DNA of 64,000 bases from CAWBRT01 sp963814745. GTDB taxonomy: Bacteria > Acidobacteriota > Terriglobia > Terriglobales > Acidobacteriaceae. The stretch covers positions 186,001-250,000 of the forward strand of contig CAWFEA010000019.1 in assembly GCA_963814745.1 (NCBI GenBank), read 5' to 3'. A program made the translations under genes and the position numbers. The notes beneath the pieces are model-generated. The model was not told the DNA's origin. It did not search any database and saw only the letters and a program-made list of their open reading frames with translations. Below, one piece after another: positions 36,157-44,606 of this stretch; position 1 is the first letter of the stretch, and each line of letters starts with the position of its first letter.

Positions 36157-36570
36157 CTATTTGCGGCGCGGTCTCGGCCAGCTCGCCTCAACCACCGTTC
36201 CCAGGCCGCCGCGAGGACGAAACTGACCTCGCACCTCAACCCAAACCGGCTTCGCCGCGCGCACCACGTCTTCCAGTACGCGATTGACCACGTTCTCCTG
36301 AAAGATACCAAGGTTGCGATAGGTGTTGATGTATTCCTTCAGCGACTTCAGCTCCAGGCACACTTTGTCCGGCATATAGCGAATCCAGATCGTGCCGAAA
36401 TCGGGCAGGCCGGTCTTCGGGCAGACCGAAGTGAATTCAGGAATATCGATTTCGATTTCATAGCCGGGAAACTGGTTCGGCCAGGTTTCGATCGCCGGAA
36501 ACTCCACATCCAGACCCGCTTGGGCGTGCTCGGCTGTATAGCGCGGCTTGGCGGCTTTCACGTTGGGCAT
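36157..36570 (-). CDS. queF: NADPH-dependent 7-cyano-7-deazaguanine (preQ0) reductase
   Basis: QueF reduces preQ0 to preQ1 with NADPH in queuosine biosynthesis, in the cytosol. The 137-residue protein is the short (YkvM-like) form. It has FTSVCPKTGLPDFG with the catalytic Cys and Asp, the NADPH motif CLELKSLKEY near residue 75, and TGLP. With gluQ at 4697 this shows that queuosine modification is a feature of this organism. The start ATG at 36570 precedes MPNVKAAKP. Confidence 0.93.
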   Translation of the reverse strand: MPNVKAAKPRYTAEHAQAGLDVEFPAIETWPNQFPGYEIEIDIPEFTSVCPKTGLPDFGTIWIRYMPDKVCLELKSLKEYINTYRNLGIFQENVVNRVLEDVVRAAKPVWVEVRGQFRPRGGLGTVVEASWPRPRRK

Positions 36571-36854
36571 GTTTTCATTGTACCGGAGCGGCTTTCAGAA
36601 ACAGAGGGTTCGACCAGGCCGCACATTGAAACTCGAAACTTTGAAACCTTTACCCTCCCGGGTGAACTCAGCTCTGGCCGTCCTCGGCCACAGAACAACC
36701 TCGGACGAAACAGCGCTCATTCCAGTGTTCTCTTTCTTGGTACTCCCGGAAACAGCTTATTTTGCATATCCTCGCCGATGTACCTCTTCGCAACCTGCTC
36801 TGACACTCGATGAGGCACACTCATTTATAATTGCTTTTTTACAACTGACATTGA

Positions 36855-38114
36855 ATGGCTAACGGAATAAACGGTACAGCATCGGGAAATTCACGCCGGA
36901 ATTGGCTGATTCTGGCCGCAATCGTCGTCATTTTGCTGGCCGTGCTCACCTTCTTGTCATTGCGTCCCCGTAAAATTCGCGTTCAGATCACCAGGCCGCG
37001 GCGGCAGGATATTCTGAGCACGATCACCACCAACGGCAAAGTGGAGCCACGCCGGAATTTCGAGGCGCACGCTCCCGCGCCCTCCAGGGTTATGCGCATC
37101 CTCGTTCATGAAGGGGATCACGTCCACCCGGGACAGTTGCTGCTCGAACTCAACGACGCCCCGGCGCGCGCCGACTTGGCCAAGGCAACCGCCCAGCTCA
37201 GGGCGGCGCAGGCCAGTCATGCCGCCATGCAGGCTGGCGGCTCGCAGGAAGAGCTGCTCAACCGGCAAGCCAGCTTGACCAAGGCGAAGGGCGAATACGA
37301 TCTGGCCAACCGGAACCTGCAGGCTCTCGTCCGCTTGGAAAAGGAGGGTGCGGCCTCCCAGCAGGAGGTGGCGGCGGCGCGCAACCGCTTGAGCCGCGCC
37401 CAAGCCGATTTGCACTTCTTGCGGCAGAAAGGCAGCCAGCGTTTTTCCAACTACGATAAGGAAAAAATTCAGGCCGATCTGGCCAATGCGGAGGCGGCGG
37501 TTAAGGCCGCGCAGGATCTCATTGCCGGCTCCAATGTGCAGGCCCCATTTGCCGGCACGGTTTATTCGCTGCCGGTTCGCCAGGGAGCATACGTCAATGC
37601 CGGCGACTTGCTGGTGCAAGTGGCCGACCTCACCCAAATGCAGGTGCGAGCCTTTGTCGACGAACCGGACGTCGGCCGTCTGCAAATGGGCCAGGCGGTA
37701 AGGATTACCTGGGACGGATTGCCGGGTCGGGTTTGGAAGGCCAAGGTCTCCGCCCTGCCGACCAACATTGTCAGTCGCGGCAACCGCATGGTGGGCGAGG
37801 TTCTTTGCTCGCTCGACAATCAGGACGCGAAGTTGCTGCCCAACGTCAACGTCACCTCCGTCATCGTTACCGCCGACACGGCCAATGCCCTGACTCTGCC
37901 GCGCGAAGCGCTCCACCAGGAAAATGACCGCAAAGTCGTTTATGTCGTCGAGGACGGGCGCCTGGTTGGCCGCCCGGTCGAGACCGGAGTTGCAAATCTC
38001 ACCCGGGTTGAAATTACCCACGGACTTTCCGAAAATGACGCCGTGGCGCTGGCGTCGTTGAGTCCCTTGCCCTTGACGAATGGCGCCTCCGTGAAGGTCG
38101 TCGACAATCCATGA
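36855..38114 (+). CDS. Efflux periplasmic adaptor (HlyD/MacA-type)
   Basis: This 419-residue adaptor joins an inner-membrane transporter to TolC. It has one N-terminal membrane segment (NWLILAAIVVILLAVLTFLSL), an N-terminal lipoyl half (APAPSRVMRILVHEGDHVHPGQLLLELND) and an alpha-helical hairpin of about 100 residues. The second lipoyl half reads NVQAPFAGTVYSLPVRQGAYVNAGDLLVQVAD. A beta-barrel domain and a membrane-proximal domain follow. It is followed on the same strand by a TPR protein and a TolC-family gene. A MacB-like permease (40711-41898) faces it. No ATPase gene is visible in the window. Confidence 0.88.
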   Translation: MANGINGTASGNSRRNWLILAAIVVILLAVLTFLSLRPRKIRVQITRPRRQDILSTITTNGKVEPRRNFEAHAPAPSRVMRILVHEGDHVHPGQLLLELNDAPARADLAKATAQLRAAQASHAAMQAGGSQEELLNRQASLTKAKGEYDLANRNLQALVRLEKEGAASQQEVAAARNRLSRAQADLHFLRQKGSQRFSNYDKEKIQADLANAEAAVKAAQDLIAGSNVQAPFAGTVYSLPVRQGAYVNAGDLLVQVADLTQMQVRAFVDEPDVGRLQMGQAVRITWDGLPGRVWKAKVSALPTNIVSRGNRMVGEVLCSLDNQDAKLLPNVNVTSVIVTADTANALTLPREALHQENDRKVVYVVEDGRLVGRPVETGVANLTRVEITHGLSENDAVALASLSPLPLTNGASVKVVDNP

Positions 38115-38163
38115 CCGGGCGGGGTTATCGTTCGTGCGTTTGGCCGCTAGGTTTGAGTTGATC

Positions 38164-39129
38164 ATGAACCTGTTTCGCAAGCTCATGAGTGCCGGGGTTT
38201 TGCTTTTTTTGCTCAGCACCTTGCTGCCGGCCGCCTCGCCGTCGGAATTGCAGGCGCTCAGCCGTCCCGACGATGCCATTCGCCTGCTGACCCGCGAGGT
38301 CAATGCCAATCCCAAAGATTCCGAGGCCTATTCCCTGCTTTGCCGCCTTTATTTCCAGCTCGATGACTGGGACCATGCGATCGCCAGCGGCGAGCATGCG
38401 GTCGAGCTCAGCCCCAACGTGGGCGCTTATCATCTCTGGCTCGGCCGTGCCTATGGCCGCAAGGCAGAAACTGTGAACCTCGTCAGCGCTTTCATACTGG
38501 CGCGCAAGGTCGTCAGGGAGTTCGAGCGGGCAAACCAGCTCGATCCCGGCGATTGGGGCACCCGCCGTGATCTGGCCGACTTTTACGTGCAGGCTCCGAT
38601 GGTGGTCGGCGGCGGCGAGTACAAGGCCCGACGGCTGGCAAACAGCACTGAAAGCAGAGACGCCGCGGGAGCAAGCATCATTCGCGCCATGATCGCCCGG
38701 CAAAAAAAGGATCGGGCCGAAGCTGAGCGCCAACTCAAAATCGCGGTCCAAAAAAGCGGCGGCGCCGCCGGTCCCTGGCTGGAACTGGCTCGCTTCTATC
38801 GCGATGGCGCTCGATGGGACGCCTTCGACGATGCGGTTCGACAGGCCGTGGGCTCGGCGAAAAAGACCTCCGAAGATCTGTTCGACACCGGGGAACTGCT
38901 TGGCGGCGTGGGCCGTATGCTGCCGCAGGCCGCCGAGGCGCTGCGGCTCTACTTAGGGGGCACGACGGTCGATGAGCATGTCAACGCCTTCCGCGCACAC
39001 TACCTGCTGGGGCAGGTGCTGGAACGCTCGGGCGACCGCCAGGCGGCCATCGACGAGTACCGGTCTTCCCTGGCGATGGCCCACGGCTATCAGCCGGCGC
39101 GAGACGCTCTGCGCCGCCTCGGCGCATGA
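38164..39129 (+). CDS. Secreted tetratricopeptide-repeat protein
   Basis: The protein of about 321 residues has a signal peptide (LMSAGVLLFLLSTLLPAAS) and TPR motifs (DSEAYSLLCRLYFQLDDWDHAIASGEHAV and the C-terminal HYLLGQVLERSGDRQAAIDEYRSSLAM), with a helical part between. It lies 50 bases behind the adaptor gene and 51 bases before the TolC-type gene, so it belongs to the same operon. It probably assists the efflux complex as a periplasmic scaffold; that is inference. The ATG at 38164 is chosen because it starts the signal peptide. Confidence 0.78.
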   Translation: MNLFRKLMSAGVLLFLLSTLLPAASPSELQALSRPDDAIRLLTREVNANPKDSEAYSLLCRLYFQLDDWDHAIASGEHAVELSPNVGAYHLWLGRAYGRKAETVNLVSAFILARKVVREFERANQLDPGDWGTRRDLADFYVQAPMVVGGGEYKARRLANSTESRDAAGASIIRAMIARQKKDRAEAERQLKIAVQKSGGAAGPWLELARFYRDGARWDAFDDAVRQAVGSAKKTSEDLFDTGELLGGVGRMLPQAAEALRLYLGGTTVDEHVNAFRAHYLLGQVLERSGDRQAAIDEYRSSLAMAHGYQPARDALRRLGA

Positions 39130-39179
39130 TCTGCCGCGCCCATGGCATATGCCTCAGCCGCGTGAAAGGAAACAAGCTC

Positions 39180-40490
39180 ATGAGAGTGCACTTGAGAAAG
39201 GCCCTGCTATCGCTGGCGGCGACAGCGCTGTTGGCTTTCGGCCCGCCCTGTCCGGCCGAACCTGTTCCCTTTTGCAAAGCCCTTCAACTCGCCCTTCAGC
39301 ATAGCGGCCTGCTTGCCATTTCGGCTAACAGTCAGCGCAAGGCCCGCGACGCTTACGAAGAGGCGCGAGCGGTCTTTCTGCCCACCATCGTCTTCGGTTC
39401 GGGACTCGGCTACACCGCGGGGATTCCGCCGTCTCTGGAAGGAAGCGCGCCTTCGATATTCAATATCACCTCGCAGCAGTCGCTGCTGAACTTCGCCCAA
39501 CGCGACTTCGCGCGCGCCGCCAGGAATGACTTGCAAGCCACCCACTTTGACATTGCCGACAAGCGCGAGGAAGTAATCCTGGAAACCGCGACCGCCTATT
39601 TTGAACTCGATACCGCACTCGAAAAGCTCAAGGCTCTCAGCGCAGCGGCCGAAGCCGCCAACCGCGCCGAGTTCATTACCACGCAGCGCTTGAAAGAGGG
39701 TCTCGACAGTCAGGTCGATCTGAAAAAGGCCCAGCTTAACATCGCTAAAGTAAAGATGCATGTAGCCGAGGCGCAAGCGGTCGCCGACGTCGCCCGTCAG
39801 CGCCTCGCCCACCTCACCGGCCTGTCCGCCGACTCCATCGAAACCGTCGCCAACTCCATCCCGACGCCTCCGGAAATCGACCAGGACCCCGCACTCCCCG
39901 CTCGTGCCGCCGGCAACAGCCCGGCGGTGCAATTCGCTCAGCAAAAGGTGGTAAGCGCCGAATTGCGCGCCCATGCTGAAACTCATCTCATGTTTCCGTC
40001 GATCGACCTCGCCAGCCAGTACGAGCGGCTCAGCAGCAAGCTCAACAATTACGCTCAGTATTACAAGAGCTTCACCGCCAACAGTTTCGCTATCGGCTTA
40101 TCGATCCGTTTTCCCGTGACCGATTTCGCGCAGCACGCCAAGTCCAACGGCGCCGCCGCCGACCTGCTAAGGGCCAGGCTCGACGCGCGGATGACGCGCG
40201 AGCAAGTGTCCGAGACCGCCTTGCAGATGCAGCGCAGTCTGCGGCAGCTTGCGGCCGCGCGCGATGTGGCGAGGTTGGAATATGAGGTGACCCAAGCTGG
40301 AATCGACGCCGTCCGCGCCAAGATGGCCACCGGCCAGGCTAACGCCCGCGACCAGGAGAACGCCCAACTCGACTCCAGCGACCGCTATTCTTCCTACCTG
40401 GATTCTCAGTTCCAGCTTGCGCGCGCGATTTTGCAACTGATGCGTCAGACAGGCGATATCGAGGGTTGGGCGCTCCCGCAAAAGCCGTGA
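39180..40490 (+). CDS. TolC-family outer membrane efflux protein
   Basis: This 436-residue protein has a signal peptide (ALLSLAATALLAFGPPCPA) and two repeated halves of long alpha helices with beta strands between, typical of the TolC channel: TAYFELDTALEKLKALSAA...AEFITTQRLKEGLDSQVDLKKAQLN in the first half, and a matching second half ending QFQLARAILQLMRQTGDIEGWALP. AAAGGA lies 9 bases before the ATG at 39180. It would form the outer-membrane channel for the adaptor two genes upstream. Confidence 0.9.
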   Translation: MRVHLRKALLSLAATALLAFGPPCPAEPVPFCKALQLALQHSGLLAISANSQRKARDAYEEARAVFLPTIVFGSGLGYTAGIPPSLEGSAPSIFNITSQQSLLNFAQRDFARAARNDLQATHFDIADKREEVILETATAYFELDTALEKLKALSAAAEAANRAEFITTQRLKEGLDSQVDLKKAQLNIAKVKMHVAEAQAVADVARQRLAHLTGLSADSIETVANSIPTPPEIDQDPALPARAAGNSPAVQFAQQKVVSAELRAHAETHLMFPSIDLASQYERLSSKLNNYAQYYKSFTANSFAIGLSIRFPVTDFAQHAKSNGAAADLLRARLDARMTREQVSETALQMQRSLRQLAAARDVARLEYEVTQAGIDAVRAKMATGQANARDQENAQLDSSDRYSSYLDSQFQLARAILQLMRQTGDIEGWALPQKP

Positions 40491-40576
40491 GCATAGCAGC
40501 TCAGAACGCGATTGCAGACGGCATGCCTCTAGTGTCCTGAATCAGAAGTTCGTCGCATGTGTGTTTCGCAGTTTTG

Positions 40577-40640
40577 AAGGGGCTCGGCTTCAGCCGAGCC
40601 GCACACAGCCAAGTAGGGATGGCTTTAGCCCCTGAGGCAA
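40577..40640. repeat. Intergenic hairpin repeat (GGGCTTTAGCCCCTGAG type)
   Basis: The stem GGCTCGGC-ttca-GCCGAGCC (40581-40600) is followed by GGCTTTAGCCCCTGAG. The same arrangement occurs at about 25709-25780. It lies between the convergent TolC and MacB-like genes and may end both transcripts. Confidence 0.65.
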
Positions 40641-40710
40641 AGAATTTGATCTCAAGACCGGCTGCTTTAATCAGCGGCGAATTTCTGACTCACCACACTA
40701 GTGGGCAAGG

Positions 40711-41898
40711 CTATTCGTGCAGCGACTCCGTCGGCTGCAACTTCGATGCCCGGTTCGCCGGCAAATAGCCAAACAGCACGCCGGTGCCACACGACACCAC
40801 GAATGACACCACAATCGAGGCCACCGAGATCGGAATTCGTATGCTGTACTCGACCGGCAGCAACGGCTCGACGAAGACTTTAACGCTGACCGCGATCAGA
40901 ATCCCGACCACCGCCCCTATCCCGCTGATCAAAAATGCCTCAATCAGAAACTGGTAGAGGATCTCGCTGCGCTTGGCGCCCACGGCTTTCCGTACACCTA
41001 TTTCCCGCGTGCGCTCGGTGACCGTCACCAGCATGATGTTCATGATTCCCACGCCGCTGACCACGAGCGCAACGAAACCGACCATCATCAGGACCACGGT
41101 CAGCGCCATGCTGATCTTACGCGCGGCCTCCAGGATGGACGACAGGTTCTGCACCGAGTAGGTCGCGCCCGAACCGTGTCTTGACTGCAACAACTGCTGC
41201 ACCTCGTTGGTCACCTGAAGAACGTGGTCCGCCGAGTCAGCCTGCGCATACAGGGTGCGTATGTAGTCCTCGCCGCGATAGGTTTTCATCAACGAAAACG
41301 GGATCAGTACCGACCCCGAAGCGATCTCCGATTGCCCGAACGTGGCCACGCGCTCGCGAAAGACGGCGATCACCGTGAGCCGCAACTCCCCGACGCGGAT
41401 TTCCTTGCCGATCATGTCCTCGTGGTAGAGCTTCGCCAAATCTTGCGTAATCATGCAAGCTTTCGCCGCCGTTTGCATATCGACATCGTCAAAAAAACGG
41501 CCCTTCAGGATCAGCAAGTTGCGAATCTTCTGAAACCCTTCGGTGACCCCGATCAGAGAGACCGGCTTTTCCTTGCCATCCACCACCACGGCGCGGGTAT
41601 AGTCATGAGTGCCCGCCACTTCGACCACGTGCGGGAGTTCGCGCGCGGCGTTCATGTCGGCCACTGAGATCCGGTCGGCAATCTTCTGGGTACCGTCGTC
41701 AATATGGTCGGCGTAAACCAGGTTGGAACCGACGGCTTCGATCTGGGCGATAACGTAGTTTTTGCCCATCAGGCCAATGGTTACGACCAGCACAATGCAG
41801 GCGCTGCCGATGACGACGCCCAGCATTGTCAACGCGGCCTTCACTTTGTTGGCGCGGAGCGCGTCGATCGCTACTCCCCATGTTTCACTACTGATCAT
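40711..41898 (-). CDS. MacB-like ABC transporter permease
   Basis: This 395-residue permease has an N-terminal membrane segment (about residues 21-45, LTMLGVVIGSACIVLVVTIGL), a large periplasmic MacB_PCD domain (about 50-265) and three C-terminal FtsX segments. The FtsX part includes VVLMMVGFVALVVSGVGIMNIMLVTVTERTREIGVRKAVGA, typical of the MacB subgroup. It lacks the fused ATPase domain, so it must pair with a separate ATPase that is not in this window. It faces the adaptor/TolC genes convergently and could be the transporter of that tripartite complex. Confidence 0.88.
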   Translation of the reverse strand: MISSETWGVAIDALRANKVKAALTMLGVVIGSACIVLVVTIGLMGKNYVIAQIEAVGSNLVYADHIDDGTQKIADRISVADMNAARELPHVVEVAGTHDYTRAVVVDGKEKPVSLIGVTEGFQKIRNLLILKGRFFDDVDMQTAAKACMITQDLAKLYHEDMIGKEIRVGELRLTVIAVFRERVATFGQSEIASGSVLIPFSLMKTYRGEDYIRTLYAQADSADHVLQVTNEVQQLLQSRHGSGATYSVQNLSSILEAARKISMALTVVLMMVGFVALVVSGVGIMNIMLVTVTERTREIGVRKAVGAKRSEILYQFLIEAFLISGIGAVVGILIAVSVKVFVEPLLPVEYSIRIPISVASIVVSFVVSCGTGVLFGYLPANRASKLQPTESLHE

Positions 41899-42044
41899 TC
41901 TGATTGCTCTGGCTCAAAATATAGCAGAATTGCGACCTCTCCATTCGACCCGTAAAAGATGCCATCCGCCCCCGATTCAAGGCTTTCCACTTCGATTTCA
42001 ATCGTTTGATCCGGCCTCGGGTGTTAATATTAAAATTAACTGCC

Positions 42045-43529
42045 ATGCCGCTGAAGACGCTATTTCTGAATCCTCCTTCTTTCGAGAATTTCGATGGAGG
42101 CGCCGGCTCGCGTTGGCCCGCCACCCGCGAGATCGAATCCTACTGGTATCCGGTCTGGCTGGCTTATCCGGCAGGAATGCTGGAGGGATCGCGGTTGCTC
42201 GACGCTCCGCCTCATCACGTAAGCGCCCCGGAAACCATCGAGATCGGCAAACAGTATGAGTTCCTCGTACTGTTCACCTCGACCCCCGGGTTCGGAGGCG
42301 ATTGCAAACTTGCGGCGGCGATGAAGGCCGCCAACCCCGGGCTCAAGATCGCCTTCGTCGGGCCGCACGTCAGCACCTTGCCCGAGCAGTCGCTGCGCGA
42401 CGGGCAGGCAATCGACTTCGTCATCCGGCGCGAGTTTGACTGGGCGACGGTTGAGTTTGCCAATGGCAAGCCGTTGCCGGAAATACTTGGCGCTTCGTAC
42501 CGGGATGGCGAACGTATCATCCACAACCCTGACCGCCCGGTTCTCGCCGATCTGGATGCCCTACCGAACGTCACCGACGTTTACAAGCGCGATCTGGACG
42601 TGACCCGATACAACGTCCCTTTCCTGCAGCATCCTTACGTCGCGCTCTACACCACCCGCGGCTGCCCGGCACAGTGCACCTTCTGCCTCTGGCCGCAGAC
42701 CTTGAGCGGACATCCATGGCGCAAGCGCTCCGCCAAGAACGTAGCCGCGGAAATGGCCAAAGCCAAACAGTACTGGCCCAACGTCAAGGAATTCTTCTTC
42801 GACGACGACACCTTCAACATCCAGAAGGCTCGCACCATCGAGCTTTGCGCCGCCCTCAAGCCGCTTCATTTGACGTGGTCCTGCACCTCGCGCGTGACCA
42901 CCGACATCGAAACCCTGCGGGCCATGAAGGACGCCGGCTGCCGCCTGCTGATCGTCGGCTTCGAATCCGCTGACGAGCAGATCCTCAAGAACATAAAGAA
43001 AGGCGCAACCCTCGAGCGGGCCCGCCAGTTCACCAAGGATTGCAAGAAGCTCGGGCTGGCCATCCACGGCGATTTCATCCTCGGTCTACCCGGTGAGACC
43101 AAGGAAACTATTCGTAAAACCATCGATTTCGCCAAGGAACTCAACATCGAGACCATTCAGGTATCCGTCGCCCACGCCTATCCGGGTACGGAGCTGTACG
43201 ATTATGCCAAGGCCAACGGCTTCATTACCAACCAACAACAGATGGTCGACGCCGGCGGACATCAGGTGGCCCAGATCGAGTATCCCGGATTGCCGGGAGA
43301 TTACGTCCTGGAGATGATCCACCGCTTTTACGACGAGTATTACTTCCGCCCGAAGGTCTGGGTTCCCATCGTTTTCAAGGCGCTCTGGAAAGGCGAGGAA
43401 CGCCGCCGGCTTTACAAGGAAGCAAAGGACTTCCTGAAGCTCCGCGCGGCCCGCAACCGAGCCGTAAGGGAGGCCCGCAGCAAGCCGCGGCAGACGCCGG
43501 CTTCCGATGCCAAGGCGGCCGAGGTATAA
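42045..43529 (+). CDS. hpnJ: Hopanoid B12-binding radical SAM protein HpnJ
   Basis: This 494-residue protein is a B12-binding radical SAM enzyme. The N-terminal part (about 1-150) has MPLKTLFLNPPSFENFDGG and a B12-binding-type fold with LKIAFVGPHVSTLP. The radical SAM core has the Cys triad TRGCPAQCTFC near residue 208. The start and overall length match HpnJ, which makes the cyclitol ether head group from glucosaminyl bacteriohopanetetrol. The usual partners HpnI and HpnK are not in the window. It lies on the plus strand, upstream of two small transporters and facing the main hopanoid operon. Confidence 0.9.
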   Translation: MPLKTLFLNPPSFENFDGGAGSRWPATREIESYWYPVWLAYPAGMLEGSRLLDAPPHHVSAPETIEIGKQYEFLVLFTSTPGFGGDCKLAAAMKAANPGLKIAFVGPHVSTLPEQSLRDGQAIDFVIRREFDWATVEFANGKPLPEILGASYRDGERIIHNPDRPVLADLDALPNVTDVYKRDLDVTRYNVPFLQHPYVALYTTRGCPAQCTFCLWPQTLSGHPWRKRSAKNVAAEMAKAKQYWPNVKEFFFDDDTFNIQKARTIELCAALKPLHLTWSCTSRVTTDIETLRAMKDAGCRLLIVGFESADEQILKNIKKGATLERARQFTKDCKKLGLAIHGDFILGLPGETKETIRKTIDFAKELNIETIQVSVAHAYPGTELYDYAKANGFITNQQQMVDAGGHQVAQIEYPGLPGDYVLEMIHRFYDEYYFRPKVWVPIVFKALWKGEERRRLYKEAKDFLKLRAARNRAVREARSKPRQTPASDAKAAEV

Positions 43530-43654
43530 GCGGGAAAACTGTCCCTTTCCATCGACAGCGCTGCCTGCGTGAGTTCACATCTCCCAATTTCGCATAGTGC
43601 ATCTCCCGATTTCGGATAAAATGGAGATTCCCAATTGTCGGCGAAAGGGCTGCT

Positions 43655-44098
43655 TTGAATTTCCGTAAGTATCTGGTGCTGTTGTCGGTGGTGCTGTTCA
43701 GCGCCGCCGGCGACGTCACGCTCTCTCGCGGCATGAAGCAGTTCGGCGAAATCCATCTCGCCAACCTGGGCAGCGTATTCTCTGCTGTCGGAAACACCTG
43801 GATCCTGGTCGGGATTCTTTTCCTGCTTATCTTCTTTGCCTCTTACCTGACTTCGCTCTCATGGGCCGACCTTACCTTCGTCTTGCCAACCACCTCGTTC
43901 AGCTACGTGGTGTTGGCGATATTGGCCTGTACCGTGCTCCATGAGAGCATCAGTTGGCAGCGCTGGTGCGGAATCATGCTGATCGTGGCTGGAGTGGGAT
44001 TCGTAGCCGGCGGTCCCTCGCATACCGAGCACGCGGCCAAGCCGGCGCCACCGCCGCCGGAGCTGGCTAACCCAGAGCTCGTGGAGGCGCACAAGTGA
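43655..44098 (+). CDS. Small EamA/SMR-type membrane transporter, first of a pair
   Basis: The protein of 147 residues has four membrane segments (about 5-22, 45-68, 75-95, 100-118) of the EamA/DMT type. A conserved pattern includes LSRGMKQFGEI and TSLSWADLTFVLPTTSFSYVVLAIL. A Pro-rich cytosolic tail follows. The TTG start at 43655 follows AAAGGG. The next gene overlaps by four bases (GTGA), so the two form a heterodimer-type pair. Pairs of this kind include ArnE/ArnF lipid flippases. Location directly after hpnJ suggests transport of a hopanoid or its precursor. Confidence 0.8.
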   Translation: MNFRKYLVLLSVVLFSAAGDVTLSRGMKQFGEIHLANLGSVFSAVGNTWILVGILFLLIFFASYLTSLSWADLTFVLPTTSFSYVVLAILACTVLHESISWQRWCGIMLIVAGVGFVAGGPSHTEHAAKPAPPPPELANPELVEAHK

Positions 44099-44475
44099 AG
44101 CACCTCTACACTTGGACGGCGATTGTGATGGTGGTCATGGCTTCCACGGCAGGCGACATCCTGCTGGCCAAGGCCATGCGGCAGATTGGCGACCTCGGCC
44201 AACTTCGCCAACGGAAGGGCATCTTTGCCGTCATCGCCCGGGTACTCGGCAGCGCGACCTTCCTGCTGGCCGTGTTCTTCATGGCGATTGCGTTTTTCAG
44301 CCTGCTGATCGGTCTTTCGTGGGCGGATGTGAGCCTGGTGGCTCCTGCCGCCGCTTCGCTCACCTTCGTCACTAATGCCGTTGCCGCCCGCATCTTTCTC
44401 AAGGAAAACGTCGACCGCCGTCGCTGGTTCGCCGCCATCTTCGTAGCCGTGGGAGTGCTGCTGATCGCCCATTAG
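44095..44475 (+). CDS. Small EamA/SMR-type membrane transporter, second of a pair
   Basis: This 126-residue, four-helix protein is clearly related to its neighbour: both share (L)ARAMRQ-G-xG and LSWADVSLVAPAAASLTFVTNAV blocks. It starts with GTG inside the stop codon of the previous gene, which fixes the start and shows translational coupling. Two different SMR-sized proteins made in one operon usually assemble in opposite orientation as one transporter. Confidence 0.8.
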   Translation: MKHLYTWTAIVMVVMASTAGDILLAKAMRQIGDLGQLRQRKGIFAVIARVLGSATFLLAVFFMAIAFFSLLIGLSWADVSLVAPAAASLTFVTNAVAARIFLKENVDRRRWFAAIFVAVGVLLIAH

Positions 44476-44504
44476 AGCCGGGTGGTCAGAGCGGGTGGCG
44501 CAGG

Positions 44505-44590
44505 CCAGGAGTTCGGGTGGCGCAGGCCTTCAGGCCTGCGATAAGAAGCGAACCTCGTCTAGGCGCTTTAGCGCCTGAGGAAATTTGCTC
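44505..44590. repeat. Intergenic hairpin repeats
   Basis: GGGTGGCGCAGGCC is repeated in tandem. The stem GCAGGCC-tt-caGGCCTGC (about 44522-44539) and GGCGC-ttta-GCGCCTGAGG follow. They lie between the convergent transporter pair and hpnE and are related to the hairpins elsewhere in the window. Confidence 0.5.
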
Positions 44591-44606
44591 TCCGCGCACT
44601 TTCCGC

